Shown here: piece after piece, positions 16,251 through 22,837 of the stretch
Layout: each line of letters begins with the position of its first letter
Position numbering within the stretch: position 1 is the first letter of the stretch
Assembly: GCA_945873925.1 (NCBI GenBank)
Contig: CAMCES010000022.1
Coordinates: 1 to 27,589 of the forward strand
Direction: 5' to 3'
Length of the DNA stretch: 27,589 nucleotides
Origin: Bordetella parapertussis
GTDB lineage: Bacteria; Pseudomonadota; Gammaproteobacteria; Burkholderiales; Burkholderiaceae_C
The notes under the pieces: model-generated
What the model saw: only the letters and a program-made list of their open reading frames with translations
The model's database searches: none
What the model was told of the DNA's origin: nothing
Made by a program: the position numbers and the translations under genes

Positions 16251-17117
16251 ATGGAATTTTCAACATTTGTATATTTGTTTGTATTGCTTTTGGCAGTGGT
16301 TGCCTTGTGGTTATCTATAAACATCGTTCCACAATCGCAAAACTGGGTGATCGAAAGTCTTGGAAAGTACAGCAGGACTTTGAATGCTGGATTTCAACTA
16401 ACGATACCGTTTTTAGAAAAAATTGCATTCAAAGTTTCAGCACAAGAGACGCAGTTACCGCCTGATCCAATCAATGCCATTACCCATGACAACGTACCCA
16501 TCTCAGTTGAGCTGGCAATTTTGTATCGCATCATTGATCCATCCAGAACAATGTACCGGATCGAGAACCTTCAACTTGGTATCAAAACAATCATCAATGG
16601 AACAGTCAGAAGCGTCATTGGCAAAACTGACTTAGACGGTGTTCAATCCAATCGCAAACACATTGCAAATGAAATTGAAACAGAGCTAGAGCATGTTGCA
16701 GCGGAATGGGGAATCAAACTCACCAGAGTTGAAGTGACCGAAATTGAAGTTGACGCGGCAACCAAACAAGCCATGCAAATTCAACTCAATGCAGAGCGGG
16801 TCAGAAGAGGTACCGTTACCAATGCAGAAGGTGAAAAGCAAGCAGCCCAACTCAGAGCAGATGCGGAACTCTACACAGCACAAAAGCAGGCAGAGGCAAA
16901 GAAGATTCTTGCCGATGCAGAAGCCTACGCAGTCAATGCGGTATCCAAAGCAATTTCAAACGGCGGCGAAAGTGCAGTCGAGTTTGAAATAAAGAAAATA
17001 CAAGCATCTGCAGTGAAAGACTTAGCGCTAGGCAACAACACAAAGTTAATCATGATTCCAAGCGATGTGTTGTCTTCGCTGAGCGGAACCATTGGAAAAA
17101 TCATGGGCAAGATATGA
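16251..17117 (+). CDS. SPFH/stomatin-family membrane protein (QmcA-like)
   Basis: The 288-residue protein has an N-terminal membrane segment (about residues 5-23), an SPFH/band 7 domain (about 24-180, with IVPQSQNWVIESLGKYSRTL and a central TLDGVQSNR-type sequence, here LDGVQSNRKHIANEIE), then a charged helical region rich in AEGEKQAAQLRAD that should form a coiled coil, and a short C-terminal tail. Such proteins oligomerise in membrane microdomains and act as scaffolds, often with an NfeD partner and proteases. ATG 16251 follows GGGAG. The gene overlaps nfeD by 4 nt. Base use is visibly richer in A and T than the neighbouring housekeeping genes, suggesting acquisition. The client of this pair is unknown. 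Confidence 0.9.
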   Translation: MEFSTFVYLFVLLLAVVALWLSINIVPQSQNWVIESLGKYSRTLNAGFQLTIPFLEKIAFKVSAQETQLPPDPINAITHDNVPISVELAILYRIIDPSRTMYRIENLQLGIKTIINGTVRSVIGKTDLDGVQSNRKHIANEIETELEHVAAEWGIKLTRVEVTEIEVDAATKQAMQIQLNAERVRRGTVTNAEGEKQAAQLRADAELYTAQKQAEAKKILADAEAYAVNAVSKAISNGGESAVEFEIKKIQASAVKDLALGNNTKLIMIPSDVLSSLSGTIGKIMGKI

Positions 17118-17380
17118 GCATGGAGTTCTATCAGATCTCAATCATTGTTGGCATTTCCCTGATCATCATTGAGATGTTTACGCTGACTTACATTTTTCTA
17201 GGCATGGGCATTGCAGCTTTTGCGGTTGCAATTGCTCAATACCTGTTTGAAGGATTGAGTTTCAATCGCGACTTGATGATTTTTGCCATTGTTTCAGTCA
17301 TGGTCATTCTTGTCACTCGAAGAATTTCAAAAAGGCCATCTGATCAAAGTATTTCTGACGATGATGTGAATCAATATTAA
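17114..17380 (+). CDS. NfeD-like small membrane protein
   Basis: An 88-residue protein with two to three membrane segments (about 6-28, 30-46, 56-68) and a short charged tail ending SISDDDVNQY. It corresponds to the membrane part of NfeD-family proteins and lacks most or all of the C-terminal OB-fold, as in the short NfeD/YbbK-like forms paired with stomatins. It starts within the SPFH stop (ATGA, 17114-17117), which is the strongest evidence for its role as the partner. Same AT-rich composition as the SPFH gene. The family name rests on size, topology and pairing. Confidence 0.75.
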   Translation: MSMEFYQISIIVGISLIIIEMFTLTYIFLGMGIAAFAVAIAQYLFEGLSFNRDLMIFAIVSVMVILVTRRISKRPSDQSISDDDVNQY

Positions 17381-17450
17381 AGTTCAACCACAAGCACCAG
17401 GGTTTGAGCGCATTTTTATCAAACCACTTGCTCATCTTCGAAAGTCCGCC

Positions 17451-17936
17451 ATGCGCCCAGTGCCCCCAGATATGGAAAGTCGGATGCTACAAAAGCTGAC
17501 CGATCTGGTTTTGCAGCAAACCAACCTGATCTCTCAGTTAGAAGAAATTTTTTATGCTGTTGAGCAAGACCTCGCGACCAAATACACCGAAGACCAGTTG
17601 ACTGACAAAGGCAATTTGTATGTGGTGTACCGCGCCATCAACGCTGGCATGTTGTCGCCCGAACTGCAGGCTGGTTTAACGGACCCGCAAAAGGCTTATC
17701 TGTTGGGCCTGGCCAAAGCCGGTCACATCGAGGTGAGCATCGTTCGCCGTGATTGCGAACTCAACGTGGTCAGCATCCCCCTGGAATTCAAAAGCCCTGT
17801 GTCTGCGCCCCACGCCAAGTTCACCTTTACCTTGACGATCGAGGCGGACCTGGACGCATCTGTCGTCCATCTGGTCAAAGGCAGTTACGCCAACATCAGT
17901 GCCCAAGATTTTTGCAGACTGGTTGAGGCCATCTGA
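17451..17936 (+). CDS. Hypothetical protein, 161 aa
   Basis: I do not recognise a family. The protein is soluble, has no signal peptide, and seems to have two parts: a helical N-terminal half (about residues 8-85, with LTDLVLQQTNLISQLEEIFYAVEQDL) and a beta-rich C-terminal half (about 90-150) with alternating hydrophobic residues, such as KFTFTLTIEADLDASVVHLV. Codon use and base composition return to those of the core genome, unlike the preceding SPFH-NfeD genes. Three starts are possible (17451, 17472, 17484); GAAAG before 17451 is the best ribosome site. It stands alone, with 70 nt upstream and about 220 nt downstream before the next gene. Confidence 0.7.
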   Translation: MRPVPPDMESRMLQKLTDLVLQQTNLISQLEEIFYAVEQDLATKYTEDQLTDKGNLYVVYRAINAGMLSPELQAGLTDPQKAYLLGLAKAGHIEVSIVRRDCELNVVSIPLEFKSPVSAPHAKFTFTLTIEADLDASVVHLVKGSYANISAQDFCRLVEAI

Positions 17937-18003
17937 GCCTTTTCCATTGCGACATTCGTCTTTCTGCCCTGCGTAGAGGTTTAAATTAGGATTTTGACAC
18001 CAT

Positions 18004-18031
18004 TTGAACTGATATTGACTCACTTTAAAAT
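18004..18031 (+). promoter_or_regulatory. Likely sigma70 promoter of the 139-aa exported protein gene
   Basis: TTGAAC (18004-18009) and TAAAAT (18026-18031) are separated by 16 nt, in an AT-rich region. Transcription would start near 18038, leaving a leader of about 120 nt before ATG 18161. The leader includes a small CGGTT/AACCG hairpin (18118-18134). Confidence 0.5.
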
Positions 18032-18160
18032 AGAAAATCAGTGTAACCCCTGATAAATTGTCTTTTGACCTGTTTTTAACTTCGTCAAAAGGGATTCATC
18101 CGCTACATTACATCCATCGGTTCAAAAAAAACCGCAATGTTCAACAACCTAGGAGTTCAC

Positions 18161-18580
18161 ATGATCAAGTCCACCGTCTTTGCAGCAGCTTTGGTTCTCG
18201 CGCAATCGGCCTTCGCCGCCAACACAGACAATCTTGCTGTGGTCACTTCCAAAGACCAAACCGTGATGGTTGCCATGAACAAAACCACCTGGTCCGTGGT
18301 CGCCAACAGCACCAAGGGCCTGACCAAGGTTCGCGAGTTCCATGACATGGGCGCGAGCGGCGTTCAACAAATTGATTACGTGGTCAACTGCGCCAACGGT
18401 TCTTTGGCCTTGGCAGACTTTGCTGTGTTGACGGTCAGTGGCCGCTTGCCTGCCCGTGCCGCAGAGCCAACCTTTGACAGCCTCTCTTTTTACAAGCCGA
18501 TGATCGAACACGATGTCAAAGTCACCAACAACGCGTGTGAATCCCAACTGGCCATGAACAACGGCCGCGACAGCCAGTAA
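18161..18580 (+). CDS. Small exported protein of unknown function, 139 aa
   Basis: It begins MIKSTVFAAALVLAQSAFA, a typical signal peptide cleaved after residue 19, so the protein is periplasmic or secreted. The mature part of about 120 residues looks mainly beta-stranded and has only two Cys (77 and 126), which could form one disulfide. The segment DYVVNCANGSLALADFAVLT resembles, loosely, small surface or stress-induced proteins such as surface-adhesin-E-like domains; I would not assign that. ATG 18161 is preceded by AGGAG with good spacing; an upstream in-frame ATG 18137 would spoil the signal peptide. It has its own promoter and a strong terminator, so it is a single-gene unit. Confidence 0.85.
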   Translation: MIKSTVFAAALVLAQSAFAANTDNLAVVTSKDQTVMVAMNKTTWSVVANSTKGLTKVREFHDMGASGVQQIDYVVNCANGSLALADFAVLTVSGRLPARAAEPTFDSLSFYKPMIEHDVKVTNNACESQLAMNNGRDSQ

Positions 18581-18599
18581 GCCCTCAGCTTGCGATACC

Positions 18600-18627
18600 A
18601 ACCCGGCCTGTGCGCCGGGTTTTTTTT
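18600..18627 (+). terminator. Rho-independent terminator
   Basis: AACCCGGC (18600-18607) pairs perfectly with GCCGGGTT (18614-18621) around a 6-nt loop and is followed by T to 18627. It ends the transcript of the 139-aa exported protein gene, 20 nt after its stop. There is no T run on the other strand. Confidence 0.92.
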
Positions 18628-18643
18628 GCCTTTGCCACAAGCA

Positions 18644-18751
18644 TCAGTGACCCAGGGCATCTGGCTGGTATGCATAGGCAATCACCATCGCCAAAACCGA
18701 GACAAACTCAGGGTTAACCCGAATCTTCATCAGGCGATTCCTTTGGAACAT
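18644..18751 (-). CDS. Micro-ORF, 35 aa, with consensus Shine-Dalgarno
   Basis: A 35-codon frame from ATG 18751: MFQRNRLMKIRVNPEFVSV followed by LAMVIAYAYQPDALGH. The centre (about residues 16-28) is hydrophobic enough for a short membrane segment, and the N-terminus has five basic residues, giving positive-inside orientation. The case for translation is the ribosome site AAGGAGGTG, 7 nt before the ATG, the best in this region. I recognise no family. It converges on the exported-protein gene, ending 17 nt from its terminator. A leader peptide or a small membrane regulator are possible. No promoter was identified. Confidence 0.6.
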   Translation of the reverse strand: MFQRNRLMKIRVNPEFVSVLAMVIAYAYQPDALGH

Positions 18752-18756
18752 GAATT

Positions 18757-18765
18757 CACCTCCTT
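18757..18765 (-). promoter_or_regulatory. Consensus Shine-Dalgarno for the 35-aa micro-ORF
   Basis: AAGGAGGTG on the minus strand (plus-strand cacctcctt) with 7 nt from GGAGG to ATG 18751. A nine-base match to the anti-Shine-Dalgarno is unlikely by chance next to a start codon. Confidence 0.75.
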
Positions 18766-18791
18766 GGTGTTGGCCCTGCTTTGACGGGTGG

Positions 18792-18920
18792 TCACCCGCC
18801 CAAGGTCGAGCCTGAACTGATTGCAGCGGCCTGACGTACAAAGACCGCGCCACCGATGCTTTGCACCACATCGAATTGGCTGGCGAAACCACCTGAATAC
18901 GGCCCTGGCGGATATTTGAG
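18792..18920 (-). other. Possible coding remnant without start codon
   Basis: On the minus strand, a 42-codon open frame between two TGA codons contains GGFASQFDVVQSIGGAVFVR and then QAAAISSGSTLGG, which looks like a real protein C-terminus. There is no plausible start codon or ribosome site before it. The adjacent CGGGTG/CACCCG (18785-18798) forms a short hairpin over the stop. It may be the debris of a deleted gene; chance is also possible. Together with the micro-ORF this is all I see in the gap 18628-18965. Confidence 0.3.
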
Positions 18921-18965
18921 TCACAGTCGGCTCATGCAGGCTCTGGCAGGGCTGGCAAGTCTTTG

Positions 18966-19325
18966 CTAAACCTGAATCGCCTCAAACAGGTCTTGGCTGC
19001 GGATGGGTTTGATCAAGACCTGATCGAAACCAGCGTCCCTCAGCAGTTGCACCTCATGGGGCACGGCGTGCGCGGTGTAGGCAATGATCTTGAGGTGTTT
19101 CAAGCTGGCTTGCCGCCTGAGCTGCTGGCACAGCTCCAAGCCGCTGACCAAGGGCATGGAAATATCCAACAACACCAGGTCGCAGGGGTGGTTGGCCAAC
19201 CAGGCCAGGGCTTGGTCTGCGCTGTCGCACTCACTCACCCGGTGGCCCAGAGGGCTTAAAAACAAGCCCGGCAACAATCGGTTGGTGGGGTTGTCGTCGA
19301 CCACCAGCACATTCAAAGAGGTCAT
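18966..19325 (-). CDS. Single-domain response regulator (CheY-like receiver)
   Basis: The 119-residue protein is one receiver domain with no output domain. It has the acidic pair Asp10-Asp11 (VVDDN), the phosphoacceptor Asp54 (LLDISMP), the switch Thr in IIAYTAH and the conserved Lys in LIKPIR. It starts 3 nt after the stop of the histidine kinase and is the third gene of the MarR-kinase-regulator run. Without a DNA-binding domain it must act by contacts, for example as a phosphate shuttle or on the upstream MarR-like protein. Family certain, output unknown. Confidence 0.93.
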   Translation of the reverse strand: MTSLNVLVVDDNPTNRLLPGLFLSPLGHRVSECDSADQALAWLANHPCDLVLLDISMPLVSGLELCQQLRRQASLKHLKIIAYTAHAVPHEVQLLRDAGFDQVLIKPIRSQDLFEAIQV

Positions 19326-19328
19326 GGC

Positions 19329-20168
19329 TCAGTTCGGGTTGTCTGCATGCAATGGCAGGGTGAAAAAGAACAGACTGCCTTGCCCAGCCTGGGTGGAGAA
19401 GTCCAGGGTGCCACCCATGAGTCGGACCAAGTGGTGGCTGAGCAACAAGCCCATGCCCGCACCTTGCTTTGGTCGAAGCACGAAAGTCGATGGGTTGCGG
19501 ATGTCTTCCTTGAACAGGTTTGTCTGCACCTCGGACGGTATGCCTGGACCACTGTCTTGAACCGAAAAGGTCACATAGCGGCCGTTGGCTGATGGAGTCA
19601 CCGACAGCACCACCTGCCCTTGGGCTGGGGTGAATTTCAAGGCGTTGTCCAGCAAGTTGTTGAGCACTTGACGTACCCGGTACGGGTCTGCCTTCATCAG
19701 CACAGGCGTGTTTGTCGTAATTTTGGTAAATAAGGCAATGCTGGCCTCGTCGGCGCGGACTTGGTGCAAAGCTTTGAGGGAGTCAATCAGGTCTGGCAGT
19801 TCAAACGAAGTGTTGGACAAGCTGAGATTGCCTTCTTGGATTTGGGACAAGTCCAACAAGCCATTGGTCAGGTGCAGCATATACACACTGTTTTCCAAAA
19901 TGATTTTGGAGGTGAATTGCACCATGGGTTCCTGCGAGCTGCTGTGGATGTATTCTGCATAGCCCATGATGCCGTTGAGCGGGGTTCGCAAATGGTGTGA
20001 CATGGAGGTTAGAAAGGCTTGCAGGCGCTGCTTGCTATCCTGGGTTTCGCACAGCTGCGCCTGCAACTTCACTTGCTGGTGACGCGCTTTGCGCCAAAGG
20101 TATACCAGGGTGACAAGCACCAAGGCCAATGACAACCATCCAAGCAGGTCTGGCACAGGCAAATTCAT
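19329..20168 (-). CDS. Membrane histidine kinase with atypical H-box
   Basis: The 279-residue kinase has one N-terminal membrane segment (about residues 9-25), a short linker helix, a HisKA domain with SMSHHLRTPLNGIMGYAEY (from residue 55; His58 is the likely phosphoacceptor) and a HATPase domain: N-box NNLLDNALKFTP (169-180), DSGPGIP (204-210), and GAGMGLLLS (235-243). It has no periplasmic or PAS sensor domain, so sensing must be through the membrane segment or a partner. The residue after the phospho-His, usually Glu or Asp, is His59. Start ATG 20168 overlaps the MarR-like stop (ATGA), and the receiver gene follows after 3 nt, so it is a self-contained cassette. Confidence 0.92.
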   Translation of the reverse strand: MNLPVPDLLGWLSLALVLVTLVYLWRKARHQQVKLQAQLCETQDSKQRLQAFLTSMSHHLRTPLNGIMGYAEYIHSSSQEPMVQFTSKIILENSVYMLHLTNGLLDLSQIQEGNLSLSNTSFELPDLIDSLKALHQVRADEASIALFTKITTNTPVLMKADPYRVRQVLNNLLDNALKFTPAQGQVVLSVTPSANGRYVTFSVQDSGPGIPSEVQTNLFKEDIRNPSTFVLRPKQGAGMGLLLSHHLVRLMGGTLDFSTQAGQGSLFFFTLPLHADNPN

Positions 20169-20590
20169 GTTTTGGTATTGGGCAGAATCAGGAAGTGCTG
20201 CTCGAGCAGACGCTTAAATTCGTCTGCATGGGCTTGCATGGCATCCATCAGCTTGTCAGAGGGCAAGATCCGCTTGGAGCGTTTGTCGGCCATGCTTGTT
20301 TCAAAGGCGATCAAACCCTCTGATTCAAATTCCCGCAGTTTGTAGCGCAATGCGCGCTCGCTCAGGTCATGGTTGTGGTAGATGCCTTTGAGCAAAGCGG
20401 TGGCCCCTTCATCCTTGTCCTTTAGTTGCTTGGCGATATTGAGGTAGAGGTAGCGGCCTGCCTGCGAATGGGCCAATTCGAGGTGCTGGTTTTCCCAGTC
20501 GTGGAGCTGACAAATGATTTGCAACAGGTGGCTAGATGAGGGCGTGTCGGGGTGACGCATCGGTGTGTGGGGATACAGAAGGGTTGTCAA
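20165..20590 (-). CDS. MarR-like winged-helix regulator
   Basis: A 141-residue protein with a winged helix-turn-helix: an N-terminal helix pair (LLQIICQLHDWENQHLEL), then LLKGIYHNHDLSERALRYKLREFESEGLIAF as the DNA-reading core (about 65-100) and the wing DKRSKRILPS. This is the layout of MarR and related repressors. Two starts are possible, ATG 20590 and ATG 20560; no strong ribosome site separates them. It leads the operon with the histidine kinase and response regulator, each coupled or closely spaced. A 28-nt palindrome about 104 nt upstream is the obvious candidate for its own binding site. Confidence 0.8.
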   Translation of the reverse strand: MTTLLYPHTPMRHPDTPSSSHLLQIICQLHDWENQHLELAHSQAGRYLYLNIAKQLKDKDEGATALLKGIYHNHDLSERALRYKLREFESEGLIAFETSMADKRSKRILPSDKLMDAMQAHADEFKRLLEQHFLILPNTKT

Positions 20591-20693
20591 GCGTGGCGAG
20601 CGGTTCGGGCAAGGGGGCAGTGGCGTTCAGGTCATGGCAGGTCTGGTGTCAATTGCCGTAAACATTTGCCGATTTTCTAGACCATTCCCGCTC

Positions 20694-20721
20694 AGTGAAT
20701 CGCATGAATATGTGATTCACT
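20694..20721. promoter_or_regulatory. 28-nt palindrome, likely operator
   Basis: AGTGAATC (20694-20701) and GATTCACT (20714-20721) are perfect inverted repeats, and an inner CAT/ATG pair is also symmetric, giving 22 of 28 symmetric positions. It lies in the gap between minE and the MarR-like gene, upstream of the latter, as expected for autoregulation by a dimeric winged-helix protein. Confidence 0.6.
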
Positions 20722-20774
20722 AAGGTTCATCCGTGTTCACGCGTGGTTTTCCGCCTGAGATGCACGCGCCCATG

Positions 20775-20810
20775 AAAAAAGCGACACCGGTTGAAACCGT
20801 TTGCCGCTTT
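20775..20810 (-). terminator. Probable terminator of the minCDE operon
   Basis: On the minus strand AAAGCG and CGCTTT enclose an inner CGGTT/AACCG stem, with a run of T directly after. It starts 16 nt after the minE stop. The stem has internal mismatches, so it is imperfect but correctly placed. Confidence 0.7.
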
Positions 20811-20826
20811 GCAGGGTGGGGGAGCT

Positions 20827-21087
20827 TCAGCGCGCGTCTGGCAACTCGATTTTGACTTCCAGTACCTCTAGGTTGTCTTGGCGCTCGAGGTTGACTTTGA
20901 TGTCGCTGGGATCGATGTTGACGTACTTGGATAGCACGGCGATCAGGTCGCGTTGAAGAGCTGGCAGGTAGTCGGGTTGGTGGGCGTTTTGGTCAGAGCG
21001 CTCATGTGCCAAGATGATTTGCAGACGTTCTTTGGCCACACTGGCGGTTTTTTTCTTTTCACCAATCAGGAAAGTCAGTAAGGACAT
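20827..21087 (-). CDS. minE: Cell division topological specificity factor MinE
   Basis: Drives the pole-to-pole oscillation of MinD by stimulating its ATPase, so that MinC keeps FtsZ rings away from the poles. The 86-residue length and sequence are standard: membrane-targeting start MSLLTFLIGEKKKTASVAKERLQIILAHER, with the MinD-binding helix, then the dimer domain with DYLPALQRDLIAVLSKYV and DIKVNLERQDNLEVLEVKI. It begins 5 nt after minD, with a GGAGG inside the minD end as ribosome site. It is last in minC-minD-minE and is followed by a hairpin terminator. Confidence 0.98.
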   Translation of the reverse strand: MSLLTFLIGEKKKTASVAKERLQIILAHERSDQNAHQPDYLPALQRDLIAVLSKYVNIDPSDIKVNLERQDNLEVLEVKIELPDAR

Positions 21088-21092
21088 GCTGC

Positions 21093-21908
21093 TTACCTCC
21101 GACCAAAGACGCGTTGCAACAAGCCCTGCTTGGCGGCTTCGGTGAAACGCAAGGGCACTTCCTTGCCCAAAAAGCGGTCAACCAAGTCTTTGTAGGCCTC
21201 GGCCACATCGCTTTTCTCCAGCAGCACGGCTGGCACACCTTGGTTGGAAGCTTGCAGCACGTCTTCGGATTCGGGAATCACACCAATCAAGGGAATACGC
21301 AAGATGTCTTGGATGTCTTCGATCGACAGCATCTGACCGTCTTGCACCCGGGTGGGGTTGTAGCGGGTGATCAGCAAATGCTCTTTGATCGGCTCTTGGC
21401 CTTGGATGGCGCGCAGGGTTTTACTGCCGAGCATGCCCAAAATCCGGTCTGAATCGCGCACCGAGGAAACCTCAGGGTTGGTGACGATCAGCGCCTCGTC
21501 GGCAAAGTGCATCGCCATCAGGGCGCCGGTTTCGATGCCGGCGGGTGAATCGCACACGATGAATTCGAAATCCATGCCAGCCAAGTCGAGCAACACCCGC
21601 TCAACGCCGTCTAGGGTCAGTGCTTCTTTGTCGCGGGTTTGGGAGGCCGCCAACACATACAGATGGTCTGAATGCTTGTCTTTGATCAGGGCTTGGTTGA
21701 GGCTGGCTTCGCTATTGATGACATTGACAAAGTCGTAGACCACACGGCGTTCGCAGCCCATGATCAGGTCGAGGTTGCGCAAACCGACGTCAAAGTCGAT
21801 CACCACGGTTTTGTGGCCTCGCAAAGCCAAGCCAGATGCAAAACTGGCGCTGGTGGTGGTTTTGCCCACGCCGCCCTTGCCTGAGGTCACCACGACAATT
21901 TTGGTCAT
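21093..21908 (-). CDS. minD: Septum site-determining ATPase MinD
   Basis: A membrane-bound ParA-family ATPase that recruits MinC and is displaced by MinE. The 271-residue protein shows the deviant Walker A KGGVGKTTTS (residues 11-20), the switch regions VIDFDVGLRNLDL and VCDSPAGIE, and an amphipathic C-terminal tail (LLQRVFGRR) for membrane binding. ATG 21908 follows AAGGA. It lies between minC and minE in one operon. Confidence 0.98.
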   Translation of the reverse strand: MTKIVVVTSGKGGVGKTTTSASFASGLALRGHKTVVIDFDVGLRNLDLIMGCERRVVYDFVNVINSEASLNQALIKDKHSDHLYVLAASQTRDKEALTLDGVERVLLDLAGMDFEFIVCDSPAGIETGALMAMHFADEALIVTNPEVSSVRDSDRILGMLGSKTLRAIQGQEPIKEHLLITRYNPTRVQDGQMLSIEDIQDILRIPLIGVIPESEDVLQASNQGVPAVLLEKSDVAEAYKDLVDRFLGKEVPLRFTEAAKQGLLQRVFGRR

Positions 21909-21975
21909 CGAAAAAAATCCTTGTTGAGAAAAAACCGCTGTAAGCGCTGTGCAATGCTGGAGACAAGCGGAGAGT

Positions 21976-22704
21976 TTACAAGGCTCGCATCACCAATTTG
22001 TCATCAACCAAAGACACCTGTGCTGGTTTGCCAGCCACTTCCTTGGGCAAGGGGGTGTCGCTGGTGCGGTAAACGCCTGCGATGGACAGCAGTTCGGCTT
22101 CCAAACTCGCTGCAAAAATACGTGCCCCGGTGTCGCCTTTTGCGCCTGCAATGGCTTTGCCGCGCAATGGCGCATACACATGGATGTGTCCATCGGCCAT
22201 CACCTCGGCACCTGGGTTGACCATGGCCATCACCACCAAATCGCGGCCGCGCGCATAGACCTGTTGGCCCGAACGCAAGGGTTTGTCAACCACCAGGGCG
22301 CTTTGGCCAGCGCCGGCGACCTCGCGCAGCACCTCGACTTCGCGGATCACTTCACGCACCACCTCAGTGGCGGCGGCTGCAGGCAGCACGCGTGCTTCGC
22401 CAGTAATGAACAGGCCCGCCAAGCTGGCAGCTGCCTCGTGGGCAGGGTTGCCCGCTTTGAGGGCCACTGGATTGAGGTGATACAGGCGCAGCAATTGCAG
22501 CAAGCCACCCAGGTCCAAGGTACCGTCGGTGGCTTGGATGTCGATCAAGCTGGGGTCGTTGTCAAAGAAGTCAGGGGAGTCGCCGAAGCGGGTTTGCAGG
22601 TCGGCGGTCAATTGCACCAGGTCCAGGGACTTGACTCCAACCGTGACCAAGGGCAGGTTGGCGTTTTTGATTTCAAAGGACAAGGGGTTGGAACGGCCGC
22701 TCAT
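21976..22704 (-). CDS. minC: Septum site-determining protein MinC
   Basis: Inhibits FtsZ polymerisation at the poles as the MinD-bound effector. In 242 residues, the N-terminal domain (about 1-110) has FEIKNANLPLVTVGVKSLDL, and the C-terminal beta-helix domain (about 140-242) has SGQQVYARGRDLVVMAMVNPGAEVMADGHIHVYAPLRGKA-type sequence, with a short Ala-rich linker between. The start at ATG 22704 gives the usual N-terminus (MSGRSNPLSFE); ATG 22749 and 22848 are in frame but would add unusual extensions. Ribosome site is weak. The minD gene starts 67 nt downstream. The promoter should lie in the 22705-22837 divergent gap, where I find no clear boxes. Confidence 0.95.
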   Translation of the reverse strand: MSGRSNPLSFEIKNANLPLVTVGVKSLDLVQLTADLQTRFGDSPDFFDNDPSLIDIQATDGTLDLGGLLQLLRLYHLNPVALKAGNPAHEAAASLAGLFITGEARVLPAAAATEVVREVIREVEVLREVAGAGQSALVVDKPLRSGQQVYARGRDLVVMAMVNPGAEVMADGHIHVYAPLRGKAIAGAKGDTGARIFAASLEAELLSIAGVYRTSDTPLPKEVAGKPAQVSLVDDKLVMRAL

Positions 22705-22776
22705 AAAGTATCCGGTGGGTTCAAGCGGTAAGCCTGACACAACAGGCATTGACTTTACACGCTTGGGCGGCCTCAA

Positions 22777-22791
22777 CCGGCACACAGCCGG
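22777..22791. repeat. Hairpin in the minC divergent region
   Basis: CCGGC (22777-22781) and GCCGG (22787-22791) pair around ACACA, midway between minC and the divergent membrane-protein pair. No T run follows on either strand, so it is more likely an operator-like or chance element than a terminator. Confidence 0.4.
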
Positions 22792-22837
22792 ATAGGGTGC
22801 AATTTCGGGACAATGGTTGCCAATTGAAGGAGAGGCT

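Noticed and set aside
17381..17450. Possible right attachment site matching the tRNA-Ser 3' end
   Set aside because: Only CTTCG and CCGCCA fragments match; they are too short and broken to be a direct repeat.
22777..22791. Hairpin near minC as a terminator
   Set aside because: No T run on either strand and both flanking genes point away from it.
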